The position numbers were made by a program, and so were the translations under genes. From the NCBI GenBank assembly GCA_024752435.1, contig CP103025.1, forward strand, positions 1,488,001 through 1,552,000: DNA of 64,000 nt, written 5' to 3'. Source of the DNA: Allantophomopsis cytisporea (lineage: Eukaryota; Ascomycota; Leotiomycetes; Phacidiales; Phacidiaceae). Within the stretch, counting starts at the first letter, position 1. Every line of letters starts with the position of its first letter. This document shows positions 45,397 to 57,756 of the stretch, one piece after another. The notes under the pieces are model-generated. The model did no database searches, was not told the DNA's origin, and saw nothing but the letters and a program-made list of their open reading frames with translations.

Positions 45397-45720
45397 AGGC
45401 TGAAGGCTATGCGCGCGGAATAAGGTACACTACGACAATCACGCACGAGCTGGTAAGGCCCGTACACATTGTAGATCCACCGTCGGTGAGTCTAGGTTAC
45501 GAGAAGGTTGTGATTGTTGACGGTTGGCCGGTACCTTTAGACAAGGACTGGAGCGCAAATGACCCGATGAAGGTTGGTGCATTTGGGGTGGATCGGGTTT
45601 TTTTAGTTTGTGCGCCAAAGGCCGAGCAGGAGTTGAGGGCCATGAGTTTGTAGGCTGAGCTTAGAAGTTGTGGATCCGCCCGTACTGTGTAGACCTTTAC
45701 ATGCCGTACCTTAGTCATGT

Positions 45721-45776
45721 AAGTGTCTCCTCAAGTGTCTCCTCAAGTGTCTCCTCAAGTGTCTACTCAAGTGTCT
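45721..45776. repeat. 12-nt minisatellite (AAGTGTCTCCTC)
   Basis: About four and a half head-to-tail copies are seen, the last ones with single-base changes. Confidence 0.85.
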
Positions 45777-46742
45777 GCGCAGTATGTACCCAAGTGTTTA
45801 CCTTACTCTATCTTGTCCTTGGATACGGACGGACTCTCACTCTGACTTGGAGTATTTTGTATTGACTGATCTATCTATTTGTCTGCATCTCATTCACAAC
45901 CAATATGCATACCAACATACATCCGAGATACTGCCCCGCCCATTCATCCTCCGGACTATCCTGTCCTGTACTGCATCTATGCGTTGTGTATAGCATCCTC
46001 CACATGTTGTTGTGCAGAGTATGCCCTTCGTATACAGAAGTGTGTCATGATCCTTTCATCCATCCCAGCGCCCAATCATCCATCGTATACCGTCTCTTTC
46101 CTTCCAGTTGTTCATCATCTCACTTGCACCACATCTCATCACGCATCATGATTCCCCCCTCAAACTCATTCCAGCAAGTATTCTACATACATATTACGAA
46201 AAGGCTTGGAGTGTGGCTCACACAACTTGATCGTACCTGAACGATGAATCGCTACACTCCCTGTTTGCGGCGTTTTCCCCTTGCAGTAGCCTTTTCAACC
46301 ATCTCCGTCTTCAATTCCTACAGGCCAGCCCAACTCCTCCGCCCTGGTGGGTGCCTCTAAAACATCAGAGTTCTCACTCCTCTCGCACACCAATACTGTT
46401 CCTTACGGACCTTATTCTAGTCCTCTACATTATCACCAGTACTGACCACAATCCAGAGTCCGATGTCCGCCTATTCGATAGTCTTGGGGGTATGTGAGTG
46501 TGTAATATGATAGAATACTTGCTTGGGCTTACGAATCAGGTATGAGTACCGCTATACTGATTGTCCTCTAGGTACTTTGCTCCGTAATGTATGTGCTCGA
46601 AAGCGCTGCATGCAGTACCACCCACCTTGAAAATCCACCGTCCACCGTCCACCAACACACACATATGCACCCAAAAGACCTAATGGAAGATGCCATAATT
46701 CATAAGTGCATATTTTCTTTCCTTCTTTTCCCACTCATTCTT

Positions 46743-46778
46743 TGCAATTTGCTATTTGCTATTTGCTATTTGCTATTG
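46743..46778. repeat. 7-nt repeat (TTTGCTA)
   Basis: About five head-to-tail copies lie in non-coding DNA. Confidence 0.85.
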
Positions 46779-47842
46779 AAGATGCCACGGCTATTCCGTT
46801 GGTCATGGGCGCAGACAACAAAATCCTTCAAGGCGTCATTAGACATTTGCTTACGCCGATCTCAGACTCGACTCCTTTCTTTCTTTCATCAGCCCTTGTA
46901 CGTTGTTGATAGAATGTCATGATGATGTGATGGGGAAATTTCTCTCCCTGAGATCAAATTTCGAGATACGGTAGGTACTCCTTGCCTCCCTCGAATTCTA
47001 TAATTCAAGGAATTTCCAGAAAATTTATTATTAACCATCATGCTGTTCGTACAACAGGGAGTCCAAGCTTCCTAATAACCCTAATGGTAATGATCCTATG
47101 GCCTATATCAATAAATACGATCTCGCAGCAAATCAGAACGAAGAGAGCAGCGATCTCCTTCTGAAACGAGCATCCATGACCCATGCTCACTTCTAATATT
47201 CCCTCATCAGGCATCTCCCTCGTCGGCTGCGGGGCTATTCCCGGGGAGTTCAGGACCCCAAGAACGTAAAAGAGCAGCAAAGTGAGCAAAGCGGGCAGAG
47301 CACAGCCCAAAAGTGTCCTCGGCAGACCAGAAAAACATGGCAGCCCACTTTCCATACGAGCAGCACAATCCATGCACCAGCAGATTTTCACGCCGCCGCC
47401 GCAGGCCACAGGCACCTACAGTATGTAGCATTGCCAACCGCCGCCCGTCTTCCTTGCCCTGTTGGAGTTTCATGTGGCGTTTGTTATGGGGCTAGCAGGA
47501 CGAGACGAAGCGTGCTCACGATTGCAACAGCGCAACTCAACAAGACAGCGTAACAGCAACTCTCCCGCGCGCCCGTCATGGCCCGTAGGCCGGGATTTTT
47601 CCATCGGGGACTGAAAAGAATCGTTGGTCGCAAGGTGCTAAGCCAGTAGTCAGCAATGATGTCTGTTTATGAGCCAATGATGTATACAGCTTGTGTTCTG
47701 TGGACGCGGAGACAATAGTACAGTATCCGTAGACTGAACGATATGTGCGCGATGTGTACGTGCGCTATGTAGTGCTGAATCGTTCGTGGGATGCCGACAT
47801 CCATTTGCATCCTTCACACGCGCCCTCGAAAAGGAAGAAGGC

Positions 47843-47864
47843 AAAAAAAAAAAAAAAAAAAAAA
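47843..47864 (+). repeat. Poly-A tract, 22 nt
   Basis: An uninterrupted run of A. No gene-like sequence lies directly upstream, so a retrotransposed tail is not supported. Confidence 0.9.
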
Positions 47865-48004
47865 TGAATGAGTGACGAAGAAAAAGAAACGGTTCGAAAT
47901 TCTTTCTTTCCTCGGAGAAAAGTAAAGAGTCCAGACTTTACTTCAGAGTTCCTCGGCATAGTTTACCCGCCACGAGTCAATTCCATACGACTTCGTAGGA
48001 AAGA

Positions 48005-48030
48005 CATTCACATTCACATTCACATTCACA
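48005..48030. repeat. CATTCA hexamer repeat
   Basis: About four copies lie in non-coding DNA. Confidence 0.85.
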
Positions 48031-49144
48031 TGTGGTTGCGCAGTGAAGTGGAGGCAGTGGACACCGACCTCAAGCAGAAAAAGTCCGGAGCGATGTGGGC
48101 GTGAGTGACATGAAGCGCGTCTTGGGTCTCGTCTCAACCTTGGACCACGAACGAAGCCATCACGAACATTTGATGTCCGCCATCTGAGCCCATCGTGGCC
48201 AAATCTCGTACCTGAATTAAGTGCTGTGCCCTGTAAGCGTAGGTAGCCATTCACTACGTAGAGCCGAGGCGAGACATCCTACTGTACGTGCTGTACGAGT
48301 GCATAGTTGCTGTACATGCTTGTCCAGTGTTCAGCTGAGCTGTGTCAGTATGCGCCATCGTCATTGGCACGAAAGCACGGAAGGATTTGGCAGGGCCCGT
48401 GGGAGTGCGACTGCGTAGTGCAAGCACGGTAAAAGGTTTGTCGGATACTGATACTATGCGAACCATTTCGCGACTCTGCATAAAGAAGTAACGCTTGGTT
48501 CTCTTGTTGCATGGGTTTTGCTGGTCGTTGAATTGTGAATTGCCATGCACCTCTTCTCTTCTAGTTGTGAAATGAGCAGCTACTCAAGATGCATCTGAAC
48601 TACGATGCTAACGACGTAAACAATCTTCCATTAGTGACCGCTGGCACCTAACCTTCAAATCCTTGTGGATACTCGTCTTCTTCTACTACAGATGTGCAAG
48701 GCCTAATACAAGCCTATGTATCTAGTCCTCATATGAGCGTTGATTACGGCGAAGCTATATATAATTTCGACCTTGGATCATAGATATAGCTAGAGTGAGG
48801 AGATAGTGCAGTATAAATAGGAGGGGTACAGCAGTAATCGCCTTGCAGGGGTTATATTATCGATAAGAGAAGGAAGATGTGAGGAAGGGTTCTTCGACTT
48901 CATCTCTCGAGAAGCTTTAAAGTCACCATCATTCTACGTGTATAAACTCATCATCATCACTCATGAGTGGGAGCCACAATAATAATTGGTCCAAGTCAAG
49001 ATATTACTACGAGTTATTCTATGAGCACTTTCCAATAATGCTGCAAACCAGTCTATTTCGAGCACTGATTCCCTTAGTCTACTCAAAAGAGCAGCAAATA
49101 CCTGGTCCACCCGTGATTGGAGCCAGTACAGTATTAATGATCCC

Positions 49145-51858
49145 TCACGTCAAATGCAGTAGGCCTTCGATATATCTCTTGGTATCAACACCGATCCCCT
49201 GCGCCAGCTTCATCGAATTGCCTCCCCAACCACTTTCGCTCGATCCGCTCTTGAACATGCCAGAAGACCTGCCTCCAACATAATCACTGGCCTTCCTGAC
49301 AAGGAATATCTCTTTGTGATTCGGGATGCTTGGCATATCGTTGCCTCCTGTATCTAGGTAGGGATGTGCAGTAGACCGAGTGCTTGGGTTCAAGCTTGTA
49401 CCTGCTTGGGTACCAGAGTTCTTGGTCTGCTGGTATGAACGCGAGCGATCTTCCGTCTCATCAAATGGGCTTCCCGAACCTGGAGAAGGCGAGTGGTTTT
49501 CAGTCTTGCTGGGGTCCTCAAGGCCCGGAATTCGATTCCAAACGACCCAATATCCACGGCTGGTTTTACATGTGCGCTCCAGCTCCGTGGAATCATTTCT
49601 GGTGGAGCTGAAAATATTTAAAATCTGAGACTGGGTATTTAGAGCCTCTACACGCGACCATGGAAGGAGTCCTTGCGGGCCAAGCGTCGCTACTTGAGCG
49701 GCGGTCGGAATACTTGGTATTGTGCAACTAACGATCAAGGTTTTTGAGTCGAATACCAAGTCGTAAATAGGAGCTGCAGTGTTGTCTGCAGGTGAAGTAG
49801 TTGTTATGTTCGGTCGCGAGGATCGATATGTCGTAGAATTGATGAGTGGCTTCTGAAGAGGTCCTAGTTGGTGGTGAAGAGAGCGGTACAGGCTCGCCAG
49901 GGCAAGACTTGCGGTTCGTTGCTCGAAGAGGAATGTAAAAATGAATGGCTTATTGACATAGACGACAACCTGAAGTTTCTTGGTCTTATTGTGATCTTGA
50001 TCGTCGAACGACCCGTGGGTGGAGGTGGCGCCCGCTGTTCGATGTGAGCCATGCCTCGACGATACTTCAGATGTCCCATGAGTGGAAAGATCGATGCTGA
50101 TATCTGCTTCTGGTCGTGCGTCTGCCTCTCGTTCCAGCTCAACTGTGATTATACGCAACAAAGTTCTGCGACCACTATTAGATTCCGCTGAATCTTCAGA
50201 AGCATTTCCCAATTCACCGTCGCTAACATCTTCTTGTTCAATATCTCCCAGTAATCCTATGAGATAGTGACCAACACCATCATCCGTGTTTTTGACTGGA
50301 GAAGGGTCCATATGCTCCAGAGAAGAAGTCTGAGAATGTGTTCGAGGACCGAGTTTAGCCTCGTCGTGGCCATCTCCAGGTTCCTGTGTCTCGTTTGATC
50401 CTCCACCGCCAAGAGTCCAATGAGTCCCGTAGCCAAGTTTTATGAAGCTCACAATTCGACTTGGTTTGGCACCGGGGCTGGATGCATTTGATGAATCAGA
50501 ATTTAGGCTCCTAAGAGTTGGCCGGCGCTCGTTCAAATACTCCTGCGACCTTGACTTGTGCCAGGTGTTTGACCTCGATAGCCGCTTCTTCGGCTTTGAT
50601 GGTCCAGCTCGACTGTTCTCAGTAATGGACTTTGGATCTTCAGAATTTTGATTCTTATTAAGTCCATAGACCTGACGAGCCTTATCCCGCGCATCCTCCC
50701 CAGCATTTTCCTGGACAGGCTCTTGGGCAACCTTTTGGGCAGGCTCTTGAGACTCTTTAATCTCACGCATCGAACGCTTGGGCTTCCGAGGTCGTCTCAT
50801 GGAAGAGGGATTCTCTGTCACGCCATAGGCATCTGGACCCCAAGTGTACAGATCCTCCATCCAGTGGGTAACATCGCGCAATGAATTCCTTGATAACGCT
50901 CCAACCCCAAGAAAGATTGCACCATCTTCCATTGCCGGCTCATCACCTGATCCTAACCAAGGACCAGATTGCTTTGCAGGCTTTACAATGCCAGTAGGTG
51001 TCTCTTCGCCGCAATCGTCAGAATCTCCAAATCTTGAGACGACCAAATCAACCAAGCCCTCTACTCTGTCAACGAATCCCTCAAGCACTTCTCGTTCCCC
51101 GCTTCCCCGTTCTTCCTCGCCAACCCCAATACCCAATTCACCACAAGCTGCGACCTTGATGCCTCCGTATATATTGACCGCTGGATTGCCATGCATTAGG
51201 ACGCTCCAAGTAGAAAGAAATGCGTCCCAATATCGTGTCAGAATAGCAAGAAATTTCGGCCGTTTCGTGCGAACAAACAATGCACTCATAGACGCTGCAT
51301 GGTGTAACAAGAAGATCGAATATGCGCGTAACAAATCTTGCAAGAGAAGGGCAGCAGGCTTGACTTCTCGAGAAGAGTACTCAACGCCATCGTTGATTGT
51401 GTCGCCTTTTGTATTCGAGTTATCGTTCGGTTTATTCGAGGGAAGCCTCGTTAGTTCAATCGACTATGTATCATTAGTAGGAGAATAAGACTTGTGCTTG
51501 AAACATGACATACTGTTATAATCCACCAGCCAGCCTCAAGTTCGTGAAGGATGATCCTCGACTTCTCAGTCTCGACCGTATCGACATTTATACCATTTGA
51601 GAAGCTCCTGCCAAATTCCACCATTCCTTGTGCCAAACCAATCTGCCGTAACTGCTCATTCCTCTCGTCTTTGGAGGTTGCTTCGACGGATTTGCCGATT
51701 CGGGTCCGATGTTGCCGGCGATTACGCGACCCCACTGACGAGTAGTATACGATCTGGTTATCGATAGTTTCATCCGTGGTACCCAGTGATGGATTATAGA
51801 TGGCTAGGAATCCCACTTGTGCAGGGACAACCTTCTTGGGAGGGTCAGTCGACGACAT
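49145..51858 (-). CDS. ccz1: Vacuolar fusion protein Ccz1
   Basis: Ccz1 pairs with Mon1 to form the exchange factor that activates Ypt7/Rab7 on late endosomes, vacuoles and autophagosomes. Two exons, 51858-51514 and 51463-49145, join across a 50-nt intron (GTATGT to CATAG) to give 887 residues. The first longin domain starts at once: AQVGFLAIYNPSLGTTDE, with QIVYYSS a few residues on, is the Ccz1 N-terminal signature. The middle (about 280-430) is a long Ser/Arg/Lys-rich disordered stretch. The C-terminal half contains further beta-strand and Ser/Thr-rich parts and ends in a helical segment. Its length is within the large range seen in moulds. The gene diverges from fmt1. Confidence 0.88.
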
Positions 51859-53179
51859 TTCATGTTCAAGTTAACATGGCACCACGGCAGGAAGATCAGC
51901 AAGCTATAGTAAACAGAGAAAAAAAGAGCAAAGGTATATGTAGTGAGGAAGGAAGTATGTAAGGGATGAGGGAGAAGAGGTTGCACAGCACAACGACAGA
52001 CAAGCGAGAGTCAATGGAATAGGATAGGTAAGCTCGTAGCTGTCAAAATTCTCAACTGGACAGGACTCCGTATAGAGTCAGAGTAGGCGATTGCGCTTGT
52101 ATGCGTGGTGCTATAGGTGCCCGAGGCCGTTTATTGTCTACTGATCCGGAGTCGCGTCCGAGAAAACTTAGGTGTTTGGTGTAGCGCATGTCGATCGATG
52201 TAACTATACACTGTCCGTGACAGTTCAGCATGTATGTACCATGTATATACAGCTCTAATGCCTGGCACGGATACTACGGAGCAGAGGTCCGAGTCTCCAC
52301 TCAAATTCACCTCAAATTTTACTACGTCAGATGAAAGGTTGTGACCATTGGCGTCTCAGTCTCGAAGTTTATTTCGCGATGGACGATGATGATGATGATG
52401 ACAAGTTGAAGTGAAGTGAGGACCTACAGCACCACCAAGAACAATATCTCAGTCGTATCTCATTCCTTTGAATTGTCACTCATTACCAAGCTTCAACAGC
52501 TACATGGTAGATGAACGCGTATTCGTTGATACGAAGGAAGCACGCATAGTACTTTGGCCTACCAAGTCGCTATCCCTTGTCTAAAACGCCTGGTATTGAC
52601 TTCTATGGTTCTCGCGTGCGTGCACCTTATTTTACCTTAAGCTTAAGATAAAATTGCACACGGGATTGTGAAGGGTAAGGGAAGGCTAGGTAGTTAGTGC
52701 TCGACAATGATCTCCTCCTCCGGTACTTCTTCTGAAAAGTAAAAAAAGAAATGTTCATGAAGTATCATAATTTACGTCAATATTGATTCATTAGATGCAA
52801 GTAATTAAAGATAAAAATAAAACAAGCACGTTACCGCATGGTAAATATGTTGAAACGTATCACAATGCGTAGGTAGTGAATATCACGCTCTAGTCACATG
52901 ATTCACAGATCTCACGCATATTTTGCATGTTGAAAATCACTGCCTTCATCCGTACATTAGTCAAGTGGGTTCACAAAGATTCAGCTCCGAAGAAAAGGAC
53001 AACATATCGAATAACCTTCCTGAAGCTGCATGTGATCATACCCGACGCCGACACTGACACATCGTTTGCGTTGCACATCTACTAAGACGGCCATTCTCAC
53101 TCTTCTCACTCTCGATCTCTGTCTTATTCTCTAATAAACCTGACTCTATGATGGTATAGAGCTCTTCAAAAAACAAACC
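51859..53179. promoter_or_regulatory. Divergent intergenic region between ccz1 and fmt1
   Basis: The region must hold both promoters. It includes a GAT repeat at 52384-52401 and an AT-rich part near 52740-52830. No gene is seen. Confidence 0.5.
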
Positions 53180-54520
53180 ATGTTACGCAACTTGAGGCCG
53201 TTGAGCAGTCTCGTCAAACAGCAATATTCGCTAACATGTACTCGATATGTTCATGTCGCCACAACTACGAAAGTATATAAGCCATTACGCATATTATTCT
53301 GCGGCTCAGATGAATTCAGCATTGCAGGTCTCAATGCTTTGTATGCTGAGCACAAGAATAGTCCAGAGTCAATTGCTTCTATAGACGTTGTATGTCGTCC
53401 TGCCAAACGTACTGGGAGAGGCCTCAAGAATATTCGGGAGGGTGTGGCAATTTTATCATCCCAACTGATTGGCAACAGCTAATTAAATGACAAGTGCCAA
53501 TCAAGGCTGTTGCTACCGGACTCGGATTGCCCGTTCATGAACGAGATACTTTCACTGGCTGGGCTGTATGTCGACATCCTTCTTGCCACTCCACCTCTCT
53601 TCTAATGTATCCTAGCCACCGACGCCTCAAGGAGAGCCCATCAATCTCATAGTTGCTGTTTCGTTTGGACTTCTTGTCCCTCCCCGCATAATTAACGGCG
53701 CCGAGTATGGAGGCCTAAATGTGCATCCTTCTCTACTTCCAGAGTAGGTGGTTCCTTTTCACGACATATTACACTCCCTATTCACAAGTGTTCTAGTCTT
53801 CATGGCCCAGCACCTCTTCAGCGGGCACTTATTGCTGGTGACAAGCACATAGGGGTCAGCTTACAGACCTTACACCCCTCAAGGTTTGACCAAGGAAAGC
53901 TCCTTGACCAAACACCTTCACCAGGCTATCTCATTCCCAAGGATGGTAACTGCACCGTTCCTGAAATTCTCGAATTCATCACACCAAAGGCCGCAGACAT
54001 GCTTCTTAGTGGAGTACAGAACAGGATTTTTGTTCCTCCGATTTGTGATATCACCGCCGAGAAGACCAGAAGTCCTGCTAGACACGCTCCAAAGATCACA
54101 CCAGAAGATCGAAACGTAGATCTTTTTGATTTTCAAACAGAAGATCTCCTTCGCAGACACAGAGTGATCGGCCGTCTATGGACCACCTTATGTCCTACAG
54201 GTGGGTATGAGAAGCGCGGCATTCTCCACGACATAACACGAGCTCCAATACCAGAAAATATTCAAGAGAGGTTCGATTTCTATTCTAGCCATATGAGAGC
54301 AGGGACCCAGCCACCAGAGGATCCCGAGTTCAAAACCGATGCCCCTCTCAGAGCAGAGTTCATCGACAAGAACAACGTCAAACGAGGGATTGCCTGTGTG
54401 CGTGACAAGGATGATGCAATAATCATTGCCTCAAGACATGAGCAGGGAGCAGTGCGAATAGGGCGGATCACGGTAGCAGATGATAAGACCAAGCCCGCAT
54501 ATCCAGGCACTATTTCGTGA
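53180..54520 (+). CDS. fmt1: Mitochondrial methionyl-tRNA formyltransferase
   Basis: The enzyme formylates initiator Met-tRNA in mitochondria using 10-formyl-tetrahydrofolate. Four exons, 53180-53441, 53495-53565, 53616-53743 and 53797-54520, give 394 residues with matching phases. The first 35 residues are basic and Ser/Thr-rich, as in a presequence. The formyltransferase fold begins at PLRILFCGSDEFSIAGL. The catalytic part reads GGLNVHPSLLPD then LHGPAPLQRAL, with the conserved Asn and His of NVH, and the SLLP folate loop. RFDQGKLL carries the catalytic Asp in place of the bacterial LDTG form. The C-terminal tRNA-binding part ends near residue 394. The three introns are 50-53 nt. Confidence 0.93.
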
Positions 54521-55463
54521 AGAGACTAATACAGGTTGGTTAGATTGGATCCCCGTTCCCATTCCATTCCCTGATGATATATACTGAGCAACTGTTTTGC
54601 TTTACTATTTCCTAAAATTATTTCTAATTTCTCCCCTCTTTTCCTTATAGATCCTCTCCTATTGGAATTTTTCAGTTCTCTATAGACCTAAATAGCAATT
54701 TGTAATTGGCATCGAGAACTCAGATATATTGGCTTTATGTTTCAGGTACTCATTGTTTCGCGGCTCAAGCTGTGCGAATAGTCTATGGGAGAGAAAAGGC
54801 AAAAGCGTTGAAATCGCTTTGGGGTATTGCGAAATTCTCTATATAGAAAAGATCCCAGATCAAGAATCACAGTGGCGGAAGATGGAAGCTTGCATGTTTT
54901 GTTAATCTCACATATCATGCCATCAGCAATTATTCCGACGACTTAGCTGAGAATCATCTGTTGTGAGAGATCAGAACGAAGCGTTATAGAATATCTTCTC
55001 AGCTAGTATTACATAAATTAGATCTATATTCCGGGAATTTCAGGAGTGAACTCAGAGGTGACCGCACAGTCTCTATATGGTATGTCTGAAAGGCTTCAGT
55101 GATGATCTCGGATTTATTTATTTGTCTATCTCATCTAGAGTTATATGTCTTAGTTCCAGAATATCCAGATACCTTTCCACTCTCTTTATAGAGTTCATCA
55201 TCTAGGAAGATCGTGGCCTGCCCTAATACAAAACAGCCCACTTTGTGTACCTATCCAGTCACGGATCTGCTTTCGCCTATGTGCTGAGGGTCACTTCCAT
55301 ACACACAGCCTTTGTAGTTCTACACTTGCCCTTCCGGGGCCCCTGTAATGCTCCACTGCTCCTGCATCTACTCCATCTTAAGATTTGCTCACTCAAAATG
55401 TTCGTCTTCAGTATGGCACTGCTTAAAAAATTTGGTGAAGCACCAGTCTTGAAAGCTCTCTGT
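54521..55463. other. Convergent intergenic region
   Basis: The region holds the 3' ends of fmt1 and the eIF2B beta gene. I see nothing else. Confidence 0.5.
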
Positions 55464-56984
55464 TCAAAACTGCAGCTCAGGCTTGTGGAAGTTGATATCC
55501 TCGGACCTATAATGATCTGCGACAATTCTGTACAAGTAGGACGGTGCATGGGCGCCACTGTGTAGATGTCAGCCTTTCTCTAATGGAAGCATTAGGGGGT
55601 AAACTTACAGATTAGTGATGTAAAGATCAACCAGCCCCGGTTTGACATAGTCAAAGACAGGGTTGTCAATATCAACCTTATCCACAAGATCGCCATCGGC
55701 GTAGTCAACGATTCTGCTGGAGTCTCCATACTCGATCAAAGAGTCAAACTCAAATGGATATTCAGGGCTGAGTTTGTAAACTCCGCTAACGACAATCACA
55801 GGTGTCCTGTGCATGCGTGCTGCCTTCGCAATAACTCGGGCGCCAGCGGCAGCAACAAGTCCACCGTTAGCGATGACCGCGTGAGTTGCAAGAATGACCT
55901 TGTTGACTCTAGACATAACAGCAAAGACTGCAGCATCCGAAATAAGTACAACTGTGATGCCGGCGGCTGTCAGAGGCTTCAAAAATGCATCCGTGCTCAT
56001 CTCCTCCTCTCCATCACTTTCCTTTCTGTAGGAGCCAGCGATAGTTCCATGGGTTTGCTCGTAATCATTAGGGTAGGTCTCCGCGTGGTAAACTGTAAAC
56101 TTTCGCTTCGAAGCAGCCTTGAGCAAGAAGGCCTGGACCGTCAAGGATGAAGTGTGAGTCAGAATGATTTCGTCAGAGTGAATGTGCTCCAGAGCATAGC
56201 CAGCAATCTGATCGTCGACCTGAAGAAGCTCATCGATGATTTCCTCAATACCACTGATAACCTCAGCCTTCAAGTCCTTCGAGCTTGTGGAAATCTGTCT
56301 TGACATCATAGTGGCCGTCAATGGTGGTTTTCCAACGGGAGAAGACGTTCCTGGTGGGGTAGACATAGGTGACGGTGTTGCAGAAAGTAAGTTGAACATG
56401 GACTGCTGTACGGGTACACCTTCTCTAACAGCATACGAAGTGTGGGATGTCATAAGCGGTGGTCGACCTTGTGCTGGGCGAGATGCGAATAAATCCTCAT
56501 TGCTGCTTTCCATGTCTTCGAGCGAACTGTTTCGTAATGGGCTGAGTGCAGAATTGACAGCAGCTGCTCCATGTTTCCCAAGTCCTTGCCCTGCGGTCTC
56601 AAGTCGCGGAGAACCTATCTGGCTACTAGAGTCGGAGAAGTCATCATTCAGACGATCTTCTCTTGCCTCATCTCTGATCATGCCCAACACACGCTTTACA
56701 ATGTTTCCAACAACTACTTCTCGAGGCTGCGCTGCCATAAGTCTCTGCCCAACCTGCTGAATGCGCTCCAGGAGCTTCCCTAAGTCTGTCCATTTCGACT
56801 TGTTATTGGCGACAACTCTTAGGAGAAGTTGTGCAGTAGCGATAGCGCATGGTCGAGAATCCTTTATTTGTCGTCGTTTGAGAAGTGCGACCAGATATTC
56901 GATAGATGACTCTAAAGGCTCGGTCTTAAGACTTTGGATGAACGATTGCAGGTTTGGCGCAGAGCCAGCTTGTCTTGGCGGCAT
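55464..56984 (-). CDS. gcd7: Translation initiation factor eIF2B, beta subunit (Gcd7)
   Basis: This is a regulatory subunit of the complex that reloads eIF2 with GTP and senses phosphorylated eIF2. Two exons, 56984-55609 and 55557-55464, join across a 51-nt intron (GTAAGT to CACAG) to give 489 residues. The N-terminal helical part contains the FIQSLKTEPLESS and QLLLRVVANNKSKW segments. A Ser-rich insert lies at about 110-230. The Rossmann-like C-terminal part has the family marks IILTHTSSLTVQAFL, FTVYHAETYPND, VNKVILATHAVIANGG and VSGVYKLSPEYPF. The final exon adds GAHAPSYLYRIVADHY, which matches the usual end of the family. Without it the protein would stop early. Confidence 0.93.
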
Positions 56985-57756
56985 AATGGTAAATAGGGAG
57001 TATTCTTGTGTGTTCGCGGAGAATGGCCCGGAGTTCTGTGTCGCAGAGTTATATGTTGCAGATGACGCGGGGATTGAAGTTATTCTCTCTGGATCTTGGT
57101 GGGGAAGTCAGCTTTTTTATGAATCACTGGTAGAGTAACTCGAGTGTGATGGAAATCGACCTAACCATTTATATTCGGGAACACATAAACTGCTATGCGC
57201 GAAAGCTGGATATAAAAGAACTCGGTGATGTATTTGAAGTATTTTTCTGGGTTGAATAATAATAACTGCAAAAGTCCGCAGTATTTCACGCTCCGGGCTT
57301 CATATGCCAAAATGTTTCGCGGTTTATGTGACAGGGATCTTTTCCATAGTCGGGCATCGGACAAGTCTGGCCGGTCGCCTTACCTTGAGGTAAGTCGAGA
57401 AGGTGTTGTTGCTATCCCCACAATCGCCCAACAACAATATTAAATCGTCGACCACCTGTCGTGCCGCCTTTCGATTCGGGAACTATCGTTCGATAATAAT
57501 AAAGTCACATTTCTTGAGGCTGTTGTGCTTGCACGTCAAAAATCCGACCACAAATAAGCACTACTGATCCAGGCGACGTAGCAGTGCTCAGCATATCAAA
57601 CCGTTCATCCCGCGCGCAAACACTTGAGTCTACAGCGACATCTCTATTCTAGTAGGCTCTTGGAGGACCTGTATCCGAATTTTACAATCTATCGACTTTG
57701 TTTAATTTCAGCGCAGTACAGATAAAGTGGTCACTCTTCATGGCTGGGATAGAAAG
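56985..57756. promoter_or_regulatory. Divergent intergenic region between gcd7 and nem1
   Basis: The region must hold both promoters. No clear motif or gene is seen. Confidence 0.5.

Larger units (their letters stand above)
45002..49144. other. 4.1-kb intergenic region with many simple repeats
   Basis: The region contains the promoter of the expansin-like gene at its left end and the 3' end of ccz1 at its right. It holds GGAT, 12-nt, 7-nt, poly-A and hexamer repeats, listed separately. I tested several open frames of 90-125 codons. They lack an ATG, a domain or a sound context, so none is called. Confidence 0.5.

Noticed and set aside
45375..45653. Plus-strand frame of 92 codons
   Set aside because: Its ATG lies inside the GGAT repeat, and the product has no recognisable domain.
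47038..47415. Minus-strand 125-codon frame with hydrophobic segments
   Set aside because: It starts at GTG, has no usable ATG at its head, no signal peptide, no family and no supporting splice partner.
47843..47864. Poly-A tract as the tail of a retroposed element
   Set aside because: No reverse-transcriptase frame, no target-site duplication and no gene-like sequence lies upstream.
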